The notes under the pieces were generated by a model, which was not told the origin of the DNA, searched no databases, and saw only the letters and a list, made by a program, of their open reading frames with translations. 64,000 bases of DNA from Helicobacter cinaedi CCUG 18818 = ATCC BAA-847 (GTDB taxonomy: Bacteria > Campylobacterota > Campylobacteria > Campylobacterales > Helicobacteraceae): the NCBI RefSeq assembly GCF_000155475.1, contig NZ_DS990393.1, positions 323,799 to 387,798 on the forward strand, read 5' to 3'. Numbering within the stretch: the first letter of the stretch is position 1; each line of letters opens with the position of its first letter. Positions 26,328 to 34,987 of this stretch are shown here, piece after piece. Position numbers and translations under genes: made by a program.

Positions 26328-26750
26328 TTAGCTTTTGTTTTTAGGCCAGATTCTGCATTCTGGACATTTGCCTATAAGCACCGCGGAAATATCACAAATA
26401 CTATATCCGCTATTTTGACTGCAATCTTTTTCTAAAGCTTGTGTATCAAGCCTAATGTCTTCAAGCTTGCCGCATATCTCACAATACACGTGCAAATGCC
26501 TATCGCTACTTAGCTCATACTTTTGTTTATCTTTTGGAGCTTTAATCTCACGCAAGATATTTGCTTCACAAAGTGCGTGAATATTCTTATAAATCGTAGC
26601 GAGTGAGATAAATGGGAAAATAGAGCGAATCTGCTCATATAGCTCTTCTACACTCATATGCCCGTTTTTTTGAATCCTATCAAGCATTGCGAGTCGCTGT
26701 GGTGTAATTTTGAGCTGATTCTCTCGTAGAGATTGTTCAAAATTTATCAT
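26328..26750 (-). CDS. perR: Fur-family regulator, PerR-like
   Basis: Metal-dependent repressor, 140 residues. The DNA-binding half has KITPQRLAMLDRIQKNGHMSVEELYEQI and ISLATIYKNIHALCE, closest in memory to Campylobacter PerR and less like H. pylori Fur. Two Cys pairs (CEIC and CPEC) would hold structural zinc, and HLHVYCE carries regulatory-metal His residues. PerR senses peroxide through Fe-bound His oxidation and controls oxidative-stress genes. A Fur or Zur role cannot be excluded. The gene is divergent from ffh. Confidence 0.78.
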   Translation of the reverse strand: MINFEQSLRENQLKITPQRLAMLDRIQKNGHMSVEELYEQIRSIFPFISLATIYKNIHALCEANILREIKAPKDKQKYELSSDRHLHVYCEICGKLEDIRLDTQALEKDCSQNSGYSICDISAVLIGKCPECRIWPKNKS

Positions 26751-26878
26751 TACAATTCCTTGCTATTTCATGGATTACCTTTAACTATATAAGTTTGAAG
26801 CAAATACAAGCATAATAAAAGTGATTTTTATGTAGAATTCCGCCTTTTATTACATTTTATTTTCACAAAGGAGTTATC

Positions 26879-28222
26879 GTGTTTGACACACTCACAAGCT
26901 CATTTAAAGGCATTATTAACAAAATCCGCTTTGCTGATGATGAAAAATCGCTTCAAAGGGCGTGTGATGATCTGAAAAAGACTTTATTAAAAAATGATGT
27001 GTATCACAAAGCTACAAAACAGATTATCCAAGAAGTGAGCCAACGCACCAAAAGCAATGGCATAGGCAAACAAAGCTTTATGAATGCCCTTCAAGAATCT
27101 TTAAATGAGATTCTAAAATCCAAAAAAAGCTATGGGATTAGCTTCTCACCAACGCCGCCTAGTGTGATTTTGATGATGGGTTTGCAAGGAAGCGGTAAAA
27201 CAACTTCAAGTGCCAAACTCGCCCTTTATCTTAAACAAAAAGGTAAGAAAGTTTTGCTTGTGGCGTGTGATTTGCATAGACTCGCAGCCATTGAGCAGCT
27301 TAGTCAATTAGCCGCAAGTATTGAAGTGGATATTTTCACACCAAATCAAAGCTCAAAGCCTGAAAATGCTGTGCAAGTAGCCAAGGAAGCCAAGCAAAAA
27401 GCAACAAACACACATTATGATGTGGTTATCATAGATAGTGCGGGACGCTTAAGTATTGATGAAGCTTTAATGCAAGAGCTTTTAGAAATTAAAGATTCTA
27501 TTAACGCCACAGAATGCCTGTATGTAGCCGATTCTCTAAGCGGACAAGATGGAATCCGCTCCGCACAAAATTTTAATGAAAAAATTGGCATTGATGGGGT
27601 GATCCTTTCAAAATTTGATAGCGATAGCAAAGGCGGGATTGCCCTATCTATCGCCTATCAAATCGGCGTTCCGCTGAAGTTTATAGGAAGCGGAGAGAAA
27701 GTAGCGGATTTTGATGTGTTTGTGCCTGAACGCATTATCTCTCGTCTTATGGGAGCGGGGGATATTGCAGGATTAGCGGAAAAAACCGCAAGTGTCATCA
27801 ATCAAGATGAAGCTAAAAGCATAGCTAAAAAAATCAAAAAAGGGCAATTTGGCTTTGAAGATTTTATTAATCAAATTGAAAATGTTAAAAAGCTAGGCTC
27901 AATGAGTTCCATTGCCTCAATGATTCCCGGGCTTGGCGGAATGGCAAGTGCGTTAAAAGATGTGGATTTAGACAAATCAAATGAGATTAAAAATATCCGT
28001 GCAATGGTAAATTCTATGACAAAAAAAGAAAGAGAGAATCCCGATTTACTCAATGGCTCAAGACGCAAGAGAATAGCCCAAGGCAGTGGCTTGGAAGTGA
28101 GCGATATAAATCGCATTATTAAGCAGTTTGATCAAGCGGCAAAATTAGCTAAAAAACTTTCACAAAAGGGCGGTATGCAGGAGCTTATGAGTATGATGGG
28201 CAATATGCGTATGCCAAAATAA
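26879..28222 (+). CDS. ffh: Signal recognition particle protein Ffh
   Basis: GTPase that, with 4.5S RNA, delivers nascent membrane proteins to FtsY. 447 residues from a GTG start with AAAGGAG upstream. The N-domain is followed by the P-loop GLQGSGKTT (101-109), the DSAGRL and SKFDSDSKGG motifs, and a methionine-rich M-domain ending GGMQELMSMMGNMRMPK. It heads the operon with rpsP, khpA, rimM, trmD and rplS. Confidence 0.97.
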   Translation: MFDTLTSSFKGIINKIRFADDEKSLQRACDDLKKTLLKNDVYHKATKQIIQEVSQRTKSNGIGKQSFMNALQESLNEILKSKKSYGISFSPTPPSVILMMGLQGSGKTTSSAKLALYLKQKGKKVLLVACDLHRLAAIEQLSQLAASIEVDIFTPNQSSKPENAVQVAKEAKQKATNTHYDVVIIDSAGRLSIDEALMQELLEIKDSINATECLYVADSLSGQDGIRSAQNFNEKIGIDGVILSKFDSDSKGGIALSIAYQIGVPLKFIGSGEKVADFDVFVPERIISRLMGAGDIAGLAEKTASVINQDEAKSIAKKIKKGQFGFEDFINQIENVKKLGSMSSIASMIPGLGGMASALKDVDLDKSNEIKNIRAMVNSMTKKERENPDLLNGSRRKRIAQGSGLEVSDINRIIKQFDQAAKLAKKLSQKGGMQELMSMMGNMRMPK

Positions 28223-28288
28223 TCGTGCTTTAAGCAAAACACATTATAATTCCAGCTTTTTAAAAGCAATTATGTTAAGGAGCAAAAT

Positions 28289-28519
28289 ATGGCAACAGTG
28301 ATTAGACTTACTAAAATGGGGCGTAAGAAAAAGCCTTTCTATCGTATCGTAGTTACAGATTCACGCAAAAAACGCGATGGTGGCTGGATAGAATCTCTTG
28401 GTTATTACAATCCTTTGGTTGAACCTGCACTTGTCAAATACGATGCACAACGATTAGAGTATTGGAAAAGCGTTGGTGCAAAGATGAGTGAAAGAGTAGC
28501 TAAACTGACTTCAAAATAA
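28289..28519 (+). CDS. rpsP: 30S ribosomal protein S16
   Basis: 76 residues beginning [21 protein letters not shown], the universal S16 N-terminus, with [19 protein letters not shown] and LKY-like [19 protein letters not shown]. Usual length for Campylobacterota. Preceded by TTAAGGAGC and followed 7 nt later by khpA in the ffh-rplS operon. Confidence 0.98.
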   Translation: MATVIRLTKMGRKKKPFYRIVVTDSRKKRDGGWIESLGYYNPLVEPALVKYDAQRLEYWKSVGAKMSERVAKLTSK

Positions 28520-28526
28520 AGAAGCG

Positions 28527-28769
28527 ATGATGGTTGAAGATTTTGTCAAAGAATATGCAAAAAAGATAGCCAACAATCCAGAGGCGATAGAGATTAAGCT
28601 TGAGAATCTAGAAGACAATACTTGTGAAATTACTATTTTTGCTGATCCTCAAGATGTCGGGCGTTTGATTGGACGCGATGGCAAAATGGTAGGCTCTTTA
28701 AAAACTTTCATTTCAGGCTTAAAAGCTAAAGATGGGAAAAATTATAGAATCGCCATTCAAGCCCATTGA
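28527..28769 (+). CDS. khpA: KH-domain RNA-binding protein KhpA
   Basis: 80 residues, a single KH domain with the GxxG loop in DVGRLIGRDGKMVGSLKTF. Small KH proteins of this family bind many RNAs and act with KhpB; they occur in the rpsP-rimM interval across bacteria, which fits this position. Two adjacent ATGs (28527 and 28530) are equally possible starts, with AAAGAAG upstream. Confidence 0.92.
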   Translation: MMVEDFVKEYAKKIANNPEAIEIKLENLEDNTCEITIFADPQDVGRLIGRDGKMVGSLKTFISGLKAKDGKNYRIAIQAH

Positions 28770-28787
28770 ATCTAAACTCATCACATA

Positions 28788-29375
28788 ATGGAACATTCAA
28801 ATAAAAATTGCCTACTTTTAGTTGCTAAAATTGGGCGGCTTGTAGGCGTAAATGGAGCGTTGAAACTTCACATTATGAGCGATTTTCCCTCCATTTTTGC
28901 CCCACAGGCGACTTTTTATCTACAATCCCCAGCTCAAATATCTTTTAATCAATCTCCAAACGCCCAAGCCACACTTGATACAATCCGCATTCACTCATTT
29001 GACACAACAAAGAATCTTGTGATTTTTCAAGGCTATGAAAGCAGAGAGAGTGCCGCAAAGCTAATCAATTATGAGCTTTACTCCACATTGACAGAAAGCA
29101 AAAAGATTCTAAAAAAAGGCGAAATCTTATGGCAGGAACTCATAGGCACGGCTATTAGCGACACCACGGATACAAAACAAAGGAATCTTGGCGTTGTGAA
29201 AGATATTGAGCGTATTGCTAAGATTGACTATTTTCTTATCCAAACGCACACAGAGCTTATCTCCCAAGGGCTACCAAAGCAGTTTTATATCCCAAATATC
29301 AGCCAATATGTCCTTAGCATTAGCACAGACTGCATAGCAACACAAAACGCCTTTTTACTCCTGCAAGAAAGCTAA
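28788..29375 (+). CDS. rimM: 16S rRNA processing protein RimM
   Basis: Assists assembly of the 30S head, binding S19. 195 residues with KIGRLVGVNGALKLHIMSDFP near the N-terminus (the RimM barrel), and a PRC-barrel C-terminal half beginning around KGEILWQELIGTAISDT. Position between khpA and trmD is the standard one. The intergenic gap of 18 nt on either side suggests cotranscription. Confidence 0.93.
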   Translation: MEHSNKNCLLLVAKIGRLVGVNGALKLHIMSDFPSIFAPQATFYLQSPAQISFNQSPNAQATLDTIRIHSFDTTKNLVIFQGYESRESAAKLINYELYSTLTESKKILKKGEILWQELIGTAISDTTDTKQRNLGVVKDIERIAKIDYFLIQTHTELISQGLPKQFYIPNISQYVLSISTDCIATQNAFLLLQES

Positions 29376-29384
29376 GGGGGCAAA

Positions 29385-30152
29385 ATGCATTTTTCATTTT
29401 TGACCCTTTTTCCCGCACTCATTGAATCTTACTTTACAGATTCTATTCTTAAACGCGCCATTAACGCCAACCTCATCAGTATTGAGACCATCAATATCCG
29501 TGATTATGCCTTTGATAAATACCAAAAGGTTGATGAGCCGCCAATCAGCGGTGGGGCAGGACAAGTGATGAGAGCAGATGTATTAAGCAGAGCATTAGCG
29601 CCACTTAAAAGTTCCCATATTATCTTTCTAAGCCCTTGTGGCAAACCTTTTAACAATAATGACGCTAAACGCCTAAGCCAAGAATCTCATATAAGCTTTG
29701 TATGTGGGCGATATGAGGGCTTTGATGAACGCGCCATAGAAATGTATGCTGATGAAGTCTTTAGCATAAGCGATTGTATTCTCACAGGTGGGGAGCTTCC
29801 AGCCCTTGTGCTATGCGATAGTATTGCAAGGCAGATTCAAGGTGTGCTTGGCAATACAGAATCTTTGCAGGGGGAGAGCTTTGCGGAACATTTACTTGAA
29901 GCACCAAATTTTGCTAAAAGTCCGCCATTTACCACAAGCCCAAATGAAAATTTACAAAATTTAGCTGTGCCTTCAGTGTATTCAAAGGGAAATCATAGTA
30001 AAATCGCCGACTTAAAAAAACGCTTGGCGATATGCAAGACAAAATATTTTAGACCGGATTTGTATCAAACATACCGCGTTTTAGCCCATATTTCAACCGG
30101 GCGGATAGCAAAAAAGCATACCCAAAAAGAAAGGACAGCCTATGAGAAATAG
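29385..30152 (+). CDS. trmD: tRNA (guanine-N1)-methyltransferase TrmD
   Basis: Methylates G37 of tRNAs with G36, preventing frameshifts. 255 residues beginning [20 protein letters not shown]. The SPOUT knot elements are [28 protein letters not shown] and [26 protein letters not shown]. The 3' end overlaps the rplS start by 11 nt in another frame. AAGGGGGC precedes the start. Confidence 0.97.
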   Translation: MHFSFLTLFPALIESYFTDSILKRAINANLISIETINIRDYAFDKYQKVDEPPISGGAGQVMRADVLSRALAPLKSSHIIFLSPCGKPFNNNDAKRLSQESHISFVCGRYEGFDERAIEMYADEVFSISDCILTGGELPALVLCDSIARQIQGVLGNTESLQGESFAEHLLEAPNFAKSPPFTTSPNENLQNLAVPSVYSKGNHSKIADLKKRLAICKTKYFRPDLYQTYRVLAHISTGRIAKKHTQKERTAYEK

Positions 30153-30498
30153 ATATATTGAGAGCTTCAATAAAGCACAGATCGGCGAGAGAAAAGTGCC
30201 ACAATTTAAAGCTGGAGACACACTCCGCCTAGGCATAAAGATTCAAGAAGGCGATAAGAGCAGAATCCAGCACTTTGAAGGTGTGTGCATTGCCATACGC
30301 GGAAATGGTGTAGATAGGACATTTACAACAAGAAAAATGGGTGCAAACAACATCGGTGTGGAAAAAACTTTCCCACTTTATAGCGAGAGTTTGGATAGCA
30401 TAGAAGTATTGCGTATTGGTCGTGTCCGCCGTGCTAAACTCTACTACCTACGCACAAGACGCGGTAAAGCTGCGAGAATCAAAGAGCTTCGCAAATAA
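30142..30498 (+). CDS. rplS: 50S ribosomal protein L19
   Basis: 118 residues, with the L19 hallmark [33 protein letters not shown] and [11 protein letters not shown]. The start lies inside trmD, upstream of the trmD stop. It is the last gene of the ffh-to-rplS operon and is followed by a clear terminator at 30534-30571. Confidence 0.98.
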   Translation: MRNRYIESFNKAQIGERKVPQFKAGDTLRLGIKIQEGDKSRIQHFEGVCIAIRGNGVDRTFTTRKMGANNIGVEKTFPLYSESLDSIEVLRIGRVRRAKLYYLRTRRGKAARIKELRK

Positions 30499-30533
30499 CT
30501 CTTTCTCCTTAACTGATTCCCAGATTCAGTTTT

Positions 30534-30571
30534 AATCCCTAAATTGATAATGCATTTTTGGGGATTTTTTT
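30534..30571 (+). terminator. Intrinsic terminator after rplS
   Basis: AATCCCTAAA (30534-30543) pairs with TTTGGGGATT (30557-30566) with one G-T pair. The second arm runs into a continuous T tract to 30571. Good position 36 nt after the rplS stop. Confidence 0.8.
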
Positions 30572-30590
30572 GTTAAAATGCCACTTTTGC

Positions 30591-30610
30591 AAGAATCTAA
30601 TGAGATTCTT
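30591..30610. repeat. 8-bp inverted pair of the AGAATCT word, 4-nt loop
   Basis: AAGAATCT (30591-30598) and AGATTCTT (30603-30610) are perfectly complementary with AATG between them. It lies 33 nt before the start of the membrane protein gene, in its leader. No T-run follows, so it is unlikely to be a terminator. Confidence 0.7.
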
Positions 30611-30642
30611 AGTCTTATAGGAATTTTTACAAAAGGGACATT

Positions 30643-31209
30643 ATGTTTGACTTCACGCTAGATTATAAAGAACAGCAATTTTTTGGATTCCAGCGATTTT
30701 GCTTGTTTATAGGGCTTGGATTTATTGTGCTTTTTTCTTTATTTTGGAGAGTTTATAATATCCCAAACATCCCTACTTGGCTTGCACCCATTGGAATTGC
30801 AGCAGGAGTTATGCTTCTTTCACAAAAAGGACGATTTGCTAAAACCGGTATGCTTATGGGCTATGCATGGCTTATGGTGTGCTTTATCTACTCTTTACTC
30901 TTTTTTAGCTCACTTATTGAAGTAAAAGACATAGAGATTACATTTTTCCTTGCAGAGATAGAATCTTTTCTCTATACGCAAGGCTTCATCACGCTAGAAG
31001 ATATGAATGAGCTAGGGCTTACTTCGCTTCAGCCTTACATACGCGATGTCTTTTTATCTGCTCATATAGGTGGGTTAATCTACTCTGCCCTTGGGCTTAT
31101 GCTCACTCTCTTACGCTTTACACAAAAGATTTTACCCCTGCTTTTTGTGTGTTTTAGTTTAAGCTTACCGCTTGTGTGCTTTATGGCTACTTTTTTTGCG
31201 TGGGTATAG
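30643..31209 (+). CDS. Integral membrane protein of unknown function
   Basis: 188 residues with about five hydrophobic segments (FCLFIGLGFIVLFSLFW, WLAPIGIAAGVML, MGYAWLMVCFIYSLLFFSS, HIGGLIYSALGLMLTLL and LLFVCFSLSLPLVCFMATFF). A soluble stretch around residues 90-130 is acidic. I recognise no family. AAAAGGGAC precedes the start. It ends 3 nt from the convergent Maf gene. Confidence 0.65.
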   Translation: MFDFTLDYKEQQFFGFQRFCLFIGLGFIVLFSLFWRVYNIPNIPTWLAPIGIAAGVMLLSQKGRFAKTGMLMGYAWLMVCFIYSLLFFSSLIEVKDIEITFFLAEIESFLYTQGFITLEDMNELGLTSLQPYIRDVFLSAHIGGLIYSALGLMLTLLRFTQKILPLLFVCFSLSLPLVCFMATFFAWV

Positions 31210-31212
31210 AAT

Positions 31213-33174
31213 CTAGCTTGTATGCGTTGTGGCAAGGAGTGTGTAGCTCATCACCATTTTATTAAGCCCAGATTCTACAAGCTCCACACATCGCGCATAA
31301 AATAAGGCAATATCATCATTTGGGATATGCAACGCACACAGCATTATGCTATGCAAAATATGCGAGATACTCCCTTCAAAAAGCACCCCCACAAATGGCT
31401 GTTCTGCCACTTTCTTAAGGCTCAAAGCCTGAATCTTATCAATCCTTTCAAAAAGCTCCCTTTTCCCACGCACACTTACTTTCATCGCCTGTAAAATAGC
31501 CTCTTTATACGCTTTAACTTCGCCTATATGGCTATCTGTGCTACTTAGCACCTTGTGTTTATCCTTACACATATAGCCCTTAAGCTCCGTTATGGCTTTG
31601 GCTTTATCCACTTTGGCTAAATCAAACTCATCTGTCTTGGCAGAGCGACTTCCGCGGATATATGCCCCCTCACCTAGATTCAGCACAAGCCTTGGAGTAA
31701 AAACTTCAATCGCCCTACTCATCATCGTAGCAGAGAGTGAAAATAACGCATCGGCATAGACCTCACATTCCGCATTGCCCTGCACGACATAGGCATTTTT
31801 TGGAATCTCACTTTGCTCATCGCCATAAAACGAGCCTTTAGCGTGTTTTGTCCGCCCCTTGATATACCCGCAATCTAGCCCACAAATCAGCACCTCTTCG
31901 CTCAATAAACACGCAAGGGCAAATCCCGCATTCCCCACATAAGGTGCGGCAAACTCCACCACACTCTTTGCCCTGCCAAAATACGCACTCGCACTGCCCC
32001 CACGCATAAACATATACGCTTCCTTAGCAATGCTTAAAGCACTTGGCTGCACCATATTCCCACAAAGCAGTGTCGTGTCCCCCAAAGGCGCAGATTCTAA
32101 AACACCTTTAAGATAGTCAATCCGCTCAATTTCAATTTGAAAATCTGGCATAATCCCTGCGTTTTTGAGTGGCTTTAACGCCGTCCCACAGCTAAAAATA
32201 ATCATTCTATCCATATTTGCTTTGATAAATGGCAAAAGAGAATCTAAACTCGCCCCATTACCCACAACACATATTGGCACACTAAGCCTTTGTGGCAAAT
32301 GCAAAATGGGATAGGGCAGAATCTCACTCTTGCTAAGATTACAAAAGGTATTTTTCACCCCTATCATCTCATCATCAAAGCTCCCCCAACCCCTTGAATT
32401 AATCGCATAAGCCTGTGCGACATTATCCCTAACAGCTTCAATCTTTGGGCTATCATAGAGCTGCAATTCTAGGCGGAGAAAATTATTTGTAATGCGTCTT
32501 TGCGTGAAGTAATTTTGCACAAAATCCTTATGCAACAAATCCTTGACAAAGAGGTAGCAAGAACGATCACTCACAGATTCAAACAAAAGGGGATAATCCA
32601 CAAAATAAAGCGAGATTCTAAATAAATCAATATCTTCTTCAAAAAGTAGCAGTGAGTGAAAAAAATAGCCCTTTTCAAGTAAAAACTGCAAAAACATACC
32701 GCCCAAAAGCCCAAAAAATGTACTGCTAGGTAGGAAGTTGTTGGGGAGATGAAAGCGATTGCTCCCGCTAAACTCATTTTGCATAAGCTCAATTATGGGG
32801 TTACAAATATCAGCCGTAAGCGGGATTTTTTGCGAATCTAGCTTATGCAGGGCTAGATGATTGGTATAAAGGCTAAAGGCGGGATTATTTAAAGGATTTT
32901 CACTCAAGCTTAGATTTTGCTCTATCATCGTGTGCTTGGCATTTTCAACCGGATAGACAAAGCTATTATTTTGTATATCAATGATATTAAGCTCATTATC
33001 CTCACAATAAAGCGTGTATTGACTAGGTTTAGCTTGGAGTTCATTGTAAAGCTTGGGATTAAGGGTTGAGAAAAAGTCCATATTAATCGCATATCGCTTG
33101 GTGATATAGGCGTTAAGCAGACTTAAATCGCCACTTTGTGCGATATGTAAAAGTGTGGGGGTTTGCTCTTTCAT
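31213..33174 (-). CDS. Motility accessory factor Maf, DUF115 glycosyltransferase
   Basis: 653 residues. The central DUF115/MptE-like domain is seen in PICVVGNGASLDSLLPFIK, IIFSCGTALKPLKNAGIMPDFQIEIER, YVGNAGFALACLLSEEVLICGLDCGY and KGSFYGDE. Maf proteins transfer nonulosonic acids such as pseudaminic acid to flagellin, which Helicobacter and Campylobacter require for filament assembly. The N-terminal about 200 residues are variable. The gene lies on the same strand as the M24 peptidase, 77 nt apart with a hairpin between them. Confidence 0.87.
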   Translation of the reverse strand: MKEQTPTLLHIAQSGDLSLLNAYITKRYAINMDFFSTLNPKLYNELQAKPSQYTLYCEDNELNIIDIQNNSFVYPVENAKHTMIEQNLSLSENPLNNPAFSLYTNHLALHKLDSQKIPLTADICNPIIELMQNEFSGSNRFHLPNNFLPSSTFFGLLGGMFLQFLLEKGYFFHSLLLFEEDIDLFRISLYFVDYPLLFESVSDRSCYLFVKDLLHKDFVQNYFTQRRITNNFLRLELQLYDSPKIEAVRDNVAQAYAINSRGWGSFDDEMIGVKNTFCNLSKSEILPYPILHLPQRLSVPICVVGNGASLDSLLPFIKANMDRMIIFSCGTALKPLKNAGIMPDFQIEIERIDYLKGVLESAPLGDTTLLCGNMVQPSALSIAKEAYMFMRGGSASAYFGRAKSVVEFAAPYVGNAGFALACLLSEEVLICGLDCGYIKGRTKHAKGSFYGDEQSEIPKNAYVVQGNAECEVYADALFSLSATMMSRAIEVFTPRLVLNLGEGAYIRGSRSAKTDEFDLAKVDKAKAITELKGYMCKDKHKVLSSTDSHIGEVKAYKEAILQAMKVSVRGKRELFERIDKIQALSLKKVAEQPFVGVLFEGSISHILHSIMLCALHIPNDDIALFYARCVELVESGLNKMVMSYTLLATTHTS

Positions 33175-33199
33175 CTTTATTTTTGCCCTTTTAAGCCCT

Positions 33200-33239
33200 G
33201 AATCTCAAGCTTTAAGTCTAGAATTTAGCTTCAAGATTC
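33200..33239. terminator. Intergenic hairpin built on an inverted GAATCT pair
   Basis: GAATCT-C-AAGCT (33200-33211) pairs with AGCTT-CA-AGATTC (33227-33239), about 11 bp with a small bulge. It sits between the M24 peptidase and Maf genes, both on the minus strand. No strong T-run, so a terminator role is tentative. The outer arms are the AGAATCT word again. Confidence 0.45.
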
Positions 33240-33251
33240 TAAGATTCTCTC

Positions 33252-34295
33252 CTACAAAATCTCTGCGCGTCCATTTTTCATCACAACCAAATCTTCAATT
33301 CTTACGCCAAATTCATTGGGGAGATAAATGCCCGGCTCAATGGAAAAAACCATATTATCTTCAATCCTATCCTCACTCAAGCGTGAAATACGCGGCAGCT
33401 CGTGTATGTCTAAGCCCACGCCGTGTCCCGTGCTATGGACAAAATACTTCCCATAGCCACTTTTTTCAATCTCAGCTCTTGCAAGTGCGTCAATCTCCTT
33501 GCCGCTCATACCGCTTCTTGCCTTGCTTATGGCCTTTTCTTGAGCCTTTAACACAATATCATAAATCTTGCTATGAAGCTTATTTTTAAACTTCTGCTCC
33601 TTACCAAAATGTATATCTTTGCCCACAGCAGCTGTTCTCGTCATATCCGAGCAATACCGCTTATATTTAACCCCCGCATCAAAAAGCAAAATATCATTCT
33701 TTTTTAAAATACATTTAGTAGAAGGCAGTGCGTGAGGTTTTGCTCCATTCTCATTAATGCCAACAATAGGATCAAAGCTCAAATCATACCTACCAAAATT
33801 GCTTAGAATCTGCTTAGCTTGATAATGCAGCTCTTTTTCATTCGGGGTTTGTTTTAGAATCTTAGAAACATATTTAGCAAAGGCTTTGAAGGCTTTTTTG
33901 TTAAGCTTTTGTGAAATGGCAATGAGGGCAATTTCTTTCTCACTCTTATAGATTCTTAGTTGCTGATGAAAGTTTGGTTTTGAGATAAGCTCACATTTTA
34001 TCGCACTAAGAGATGAAAGGATCTTCTCATACATCGCCACATTCAGCTCTTGGGGATTAAATATAATCTGCTTTAGGCTAAGCCTACTGACTATGCCGAG
34101 CAAACTCTGAATAAAGTCATTTGAATCTATCACTTCTGTGTGCTTATTGCAAAACTGCTTTGCTTCAAGGGTGTAGCGGGAATCTGTAATGAAAAATCGC
34201 GTATCCTCCACACGCACGACAATAGCATTATCACAGCTAAAGCCACACTCATAATATTGTGCGTTTTCATCAAGGATAAAATAAGGTTGCATCAT
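33252..34295 (-). CDS. M24-family Xaa-Pro peptidase (PepQ/PepP-like)
   Basis: Metallopeptidase, 347 residues. The creatinase-like N-terminal domain is followed by the pita-bread catalytic domain with the metal ligands in LLFDAGVKYKRYCSDMTRT (two Asp), HSTGHGVGLDIHE (His), SIEPGIY (Glu) and GVRIEDLVV (Glu). It cleaves dipeptides or N-terminal residues before proline. Its tandem ATGs overlap the aroQ stop (ATGA), so it is coupled to aroQ. Confidence 0.9.
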   Translation of the reverse strand: MMQPYFILDENAQYYECGFSCDNAIVVRVEDTRFFITDSRYTLEAKQFCNKHTEVIDSNDFIQSLLGIVSRLSLKQIIFNPQELNVAMYEKILSSLSAIKCELISKPNFHQQLRIYKSEKEIALIAISQKLNKKAFKAFAKYVSKILKQTPNEKELHYQAKQILSNFGRYDLSFDPIVGINENGAKPHALPSTKCILKKNDILLFDAGVKYKRYCSDMTRTAAVGKDIHFGKEQKFKNKLHSKIYDIVLKAQEKAISKARSGMSGKEIDALARAEIEKSGYGKYFVHSTGHGVGLDIHELPRISRLSEDRIEDNMVFSIEPGIYLPNEFGVRIEDLVVMKNGRAEIL

Positions 34296-34774
34296 TTTTG
34301 CTGTGCCTGATCGGCTTGTTGTGCTTTGTAGGCTTGCACTTCATTTGCAATTTGCAAGATTCCCATTAACGCTAAATGATAGCCAAAAGCACCAAATCCC
34401 GTGATTACTCCAGCACTCACAGCCCCCGTATAGCTTTTACTCCTAAACTCCTCTCGTGCGTGGATATTGCTAATATGCACTTCGATCACAGGCACACCAC
34501 AGCTTGCTATCGCATCAGCAATAGCAATGGAAGTGTGTGAAAATGCCGCAGGGTTGATAATCACGCCGACATACTCTCCGCCTATACACTCCTGAAGTTT
34601 ATCAATAATCTCGCCTTCAAAATTACTTTGGAAAAACTCTAAACTTGCGTTGTTTTGTTTAGCTTGATTTTGAAGATTTGTGTGAATTTGCTCAAGTGTG
34701 AAATTTCCATAAATATGTGGCTCTCTATGCCCTAGTATATTGAGATTTGGTCCTTGTATCACTAAAATTTTCAT
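34292..34774 (-). CDS. aroQ: 3-dehydroquinate dehydratase, type II
   Basis: Shikimate-pathway dehydratase, dodecameric type II. 160 residues from the ATG at 34774, behind AAAAGGAGC. A longer reading from 34909 has no matching family sequence and is rejected. Motifs are QGPNLNILGHREPHIYG, the catalytic FQSNFEGEII and INPAAFSHTSIAIADA, and IEVHISNIHAREEFR. The C-terminal tail is Gln/Ala-rich. aroC of the same pathway is at 44509. Confidence 0.95.
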   Translation of the reverse strand: MKILVIQGPNLNILGHREPHIYGNFTLEQIHTNLQNQAKQNNASLEFFQSNFEGEIIDKLQECIGGEYVGVIINPAAFSHTSIAIADAIASCGVPVIEVHISNIHAREEFRSKSYTGAVSAGVITGFGAFGYHLALMGILQIANEVQAYKAQQADQAQQK

Positions 34775-34860
34775 ATTGCTCCTTTTGCCTCTAAAACAAG
34801 ATAAACCCCACATTATAGCTAAAAATAGGCATATTTGTAAAACTTTAAGCAAAAATTTAT

Positions 34861-34866
34861 TATAAT
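34861..34866 (+). promoter_or_regulatory. -10 box for the nusA transcript
   Basis: A perfect TATAAT in an AT-rich run, on the plus strand. The start codon of nusA is 121 nt downstream, implying a long leader (see 34926-34983). Confidence 0.4.
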
Positions 34867-34925
34867 CTCCGCTCTTCTCACAAAGAATCCCAAAAGATAG
34901 TATATACAATCCCTAGACTCAAGCA

Positions 34926-34983
34926 ACTAGAGCTATCTTAAAGCCACAACGGCAGGGGCAATCCACGCACAATAGGAGCTAGT
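34926..34983 (+). promoter_or_regulatory. Foldable nusA leader containing the ribosome-binding site
   Basis: ACTAG and CTAT near the start of the stretch are complementary to CTAGT and ATAG at its end, closing a helix of about 9 bp with an internal loop that contains the AGGAG of nusA. The enclosed 35 nt are GC-rich for this genome. I do not recognise a known riboswitch family; regulation is inferred only. Confidence 0.3.
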
Positions 34984-34987
34984 GTTT

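Noticed and set aside
33155..33589. Plus-strand ORF of 144 codons
   Set aside because: It runs opposite the M24 peptidase and has no homology-like features.
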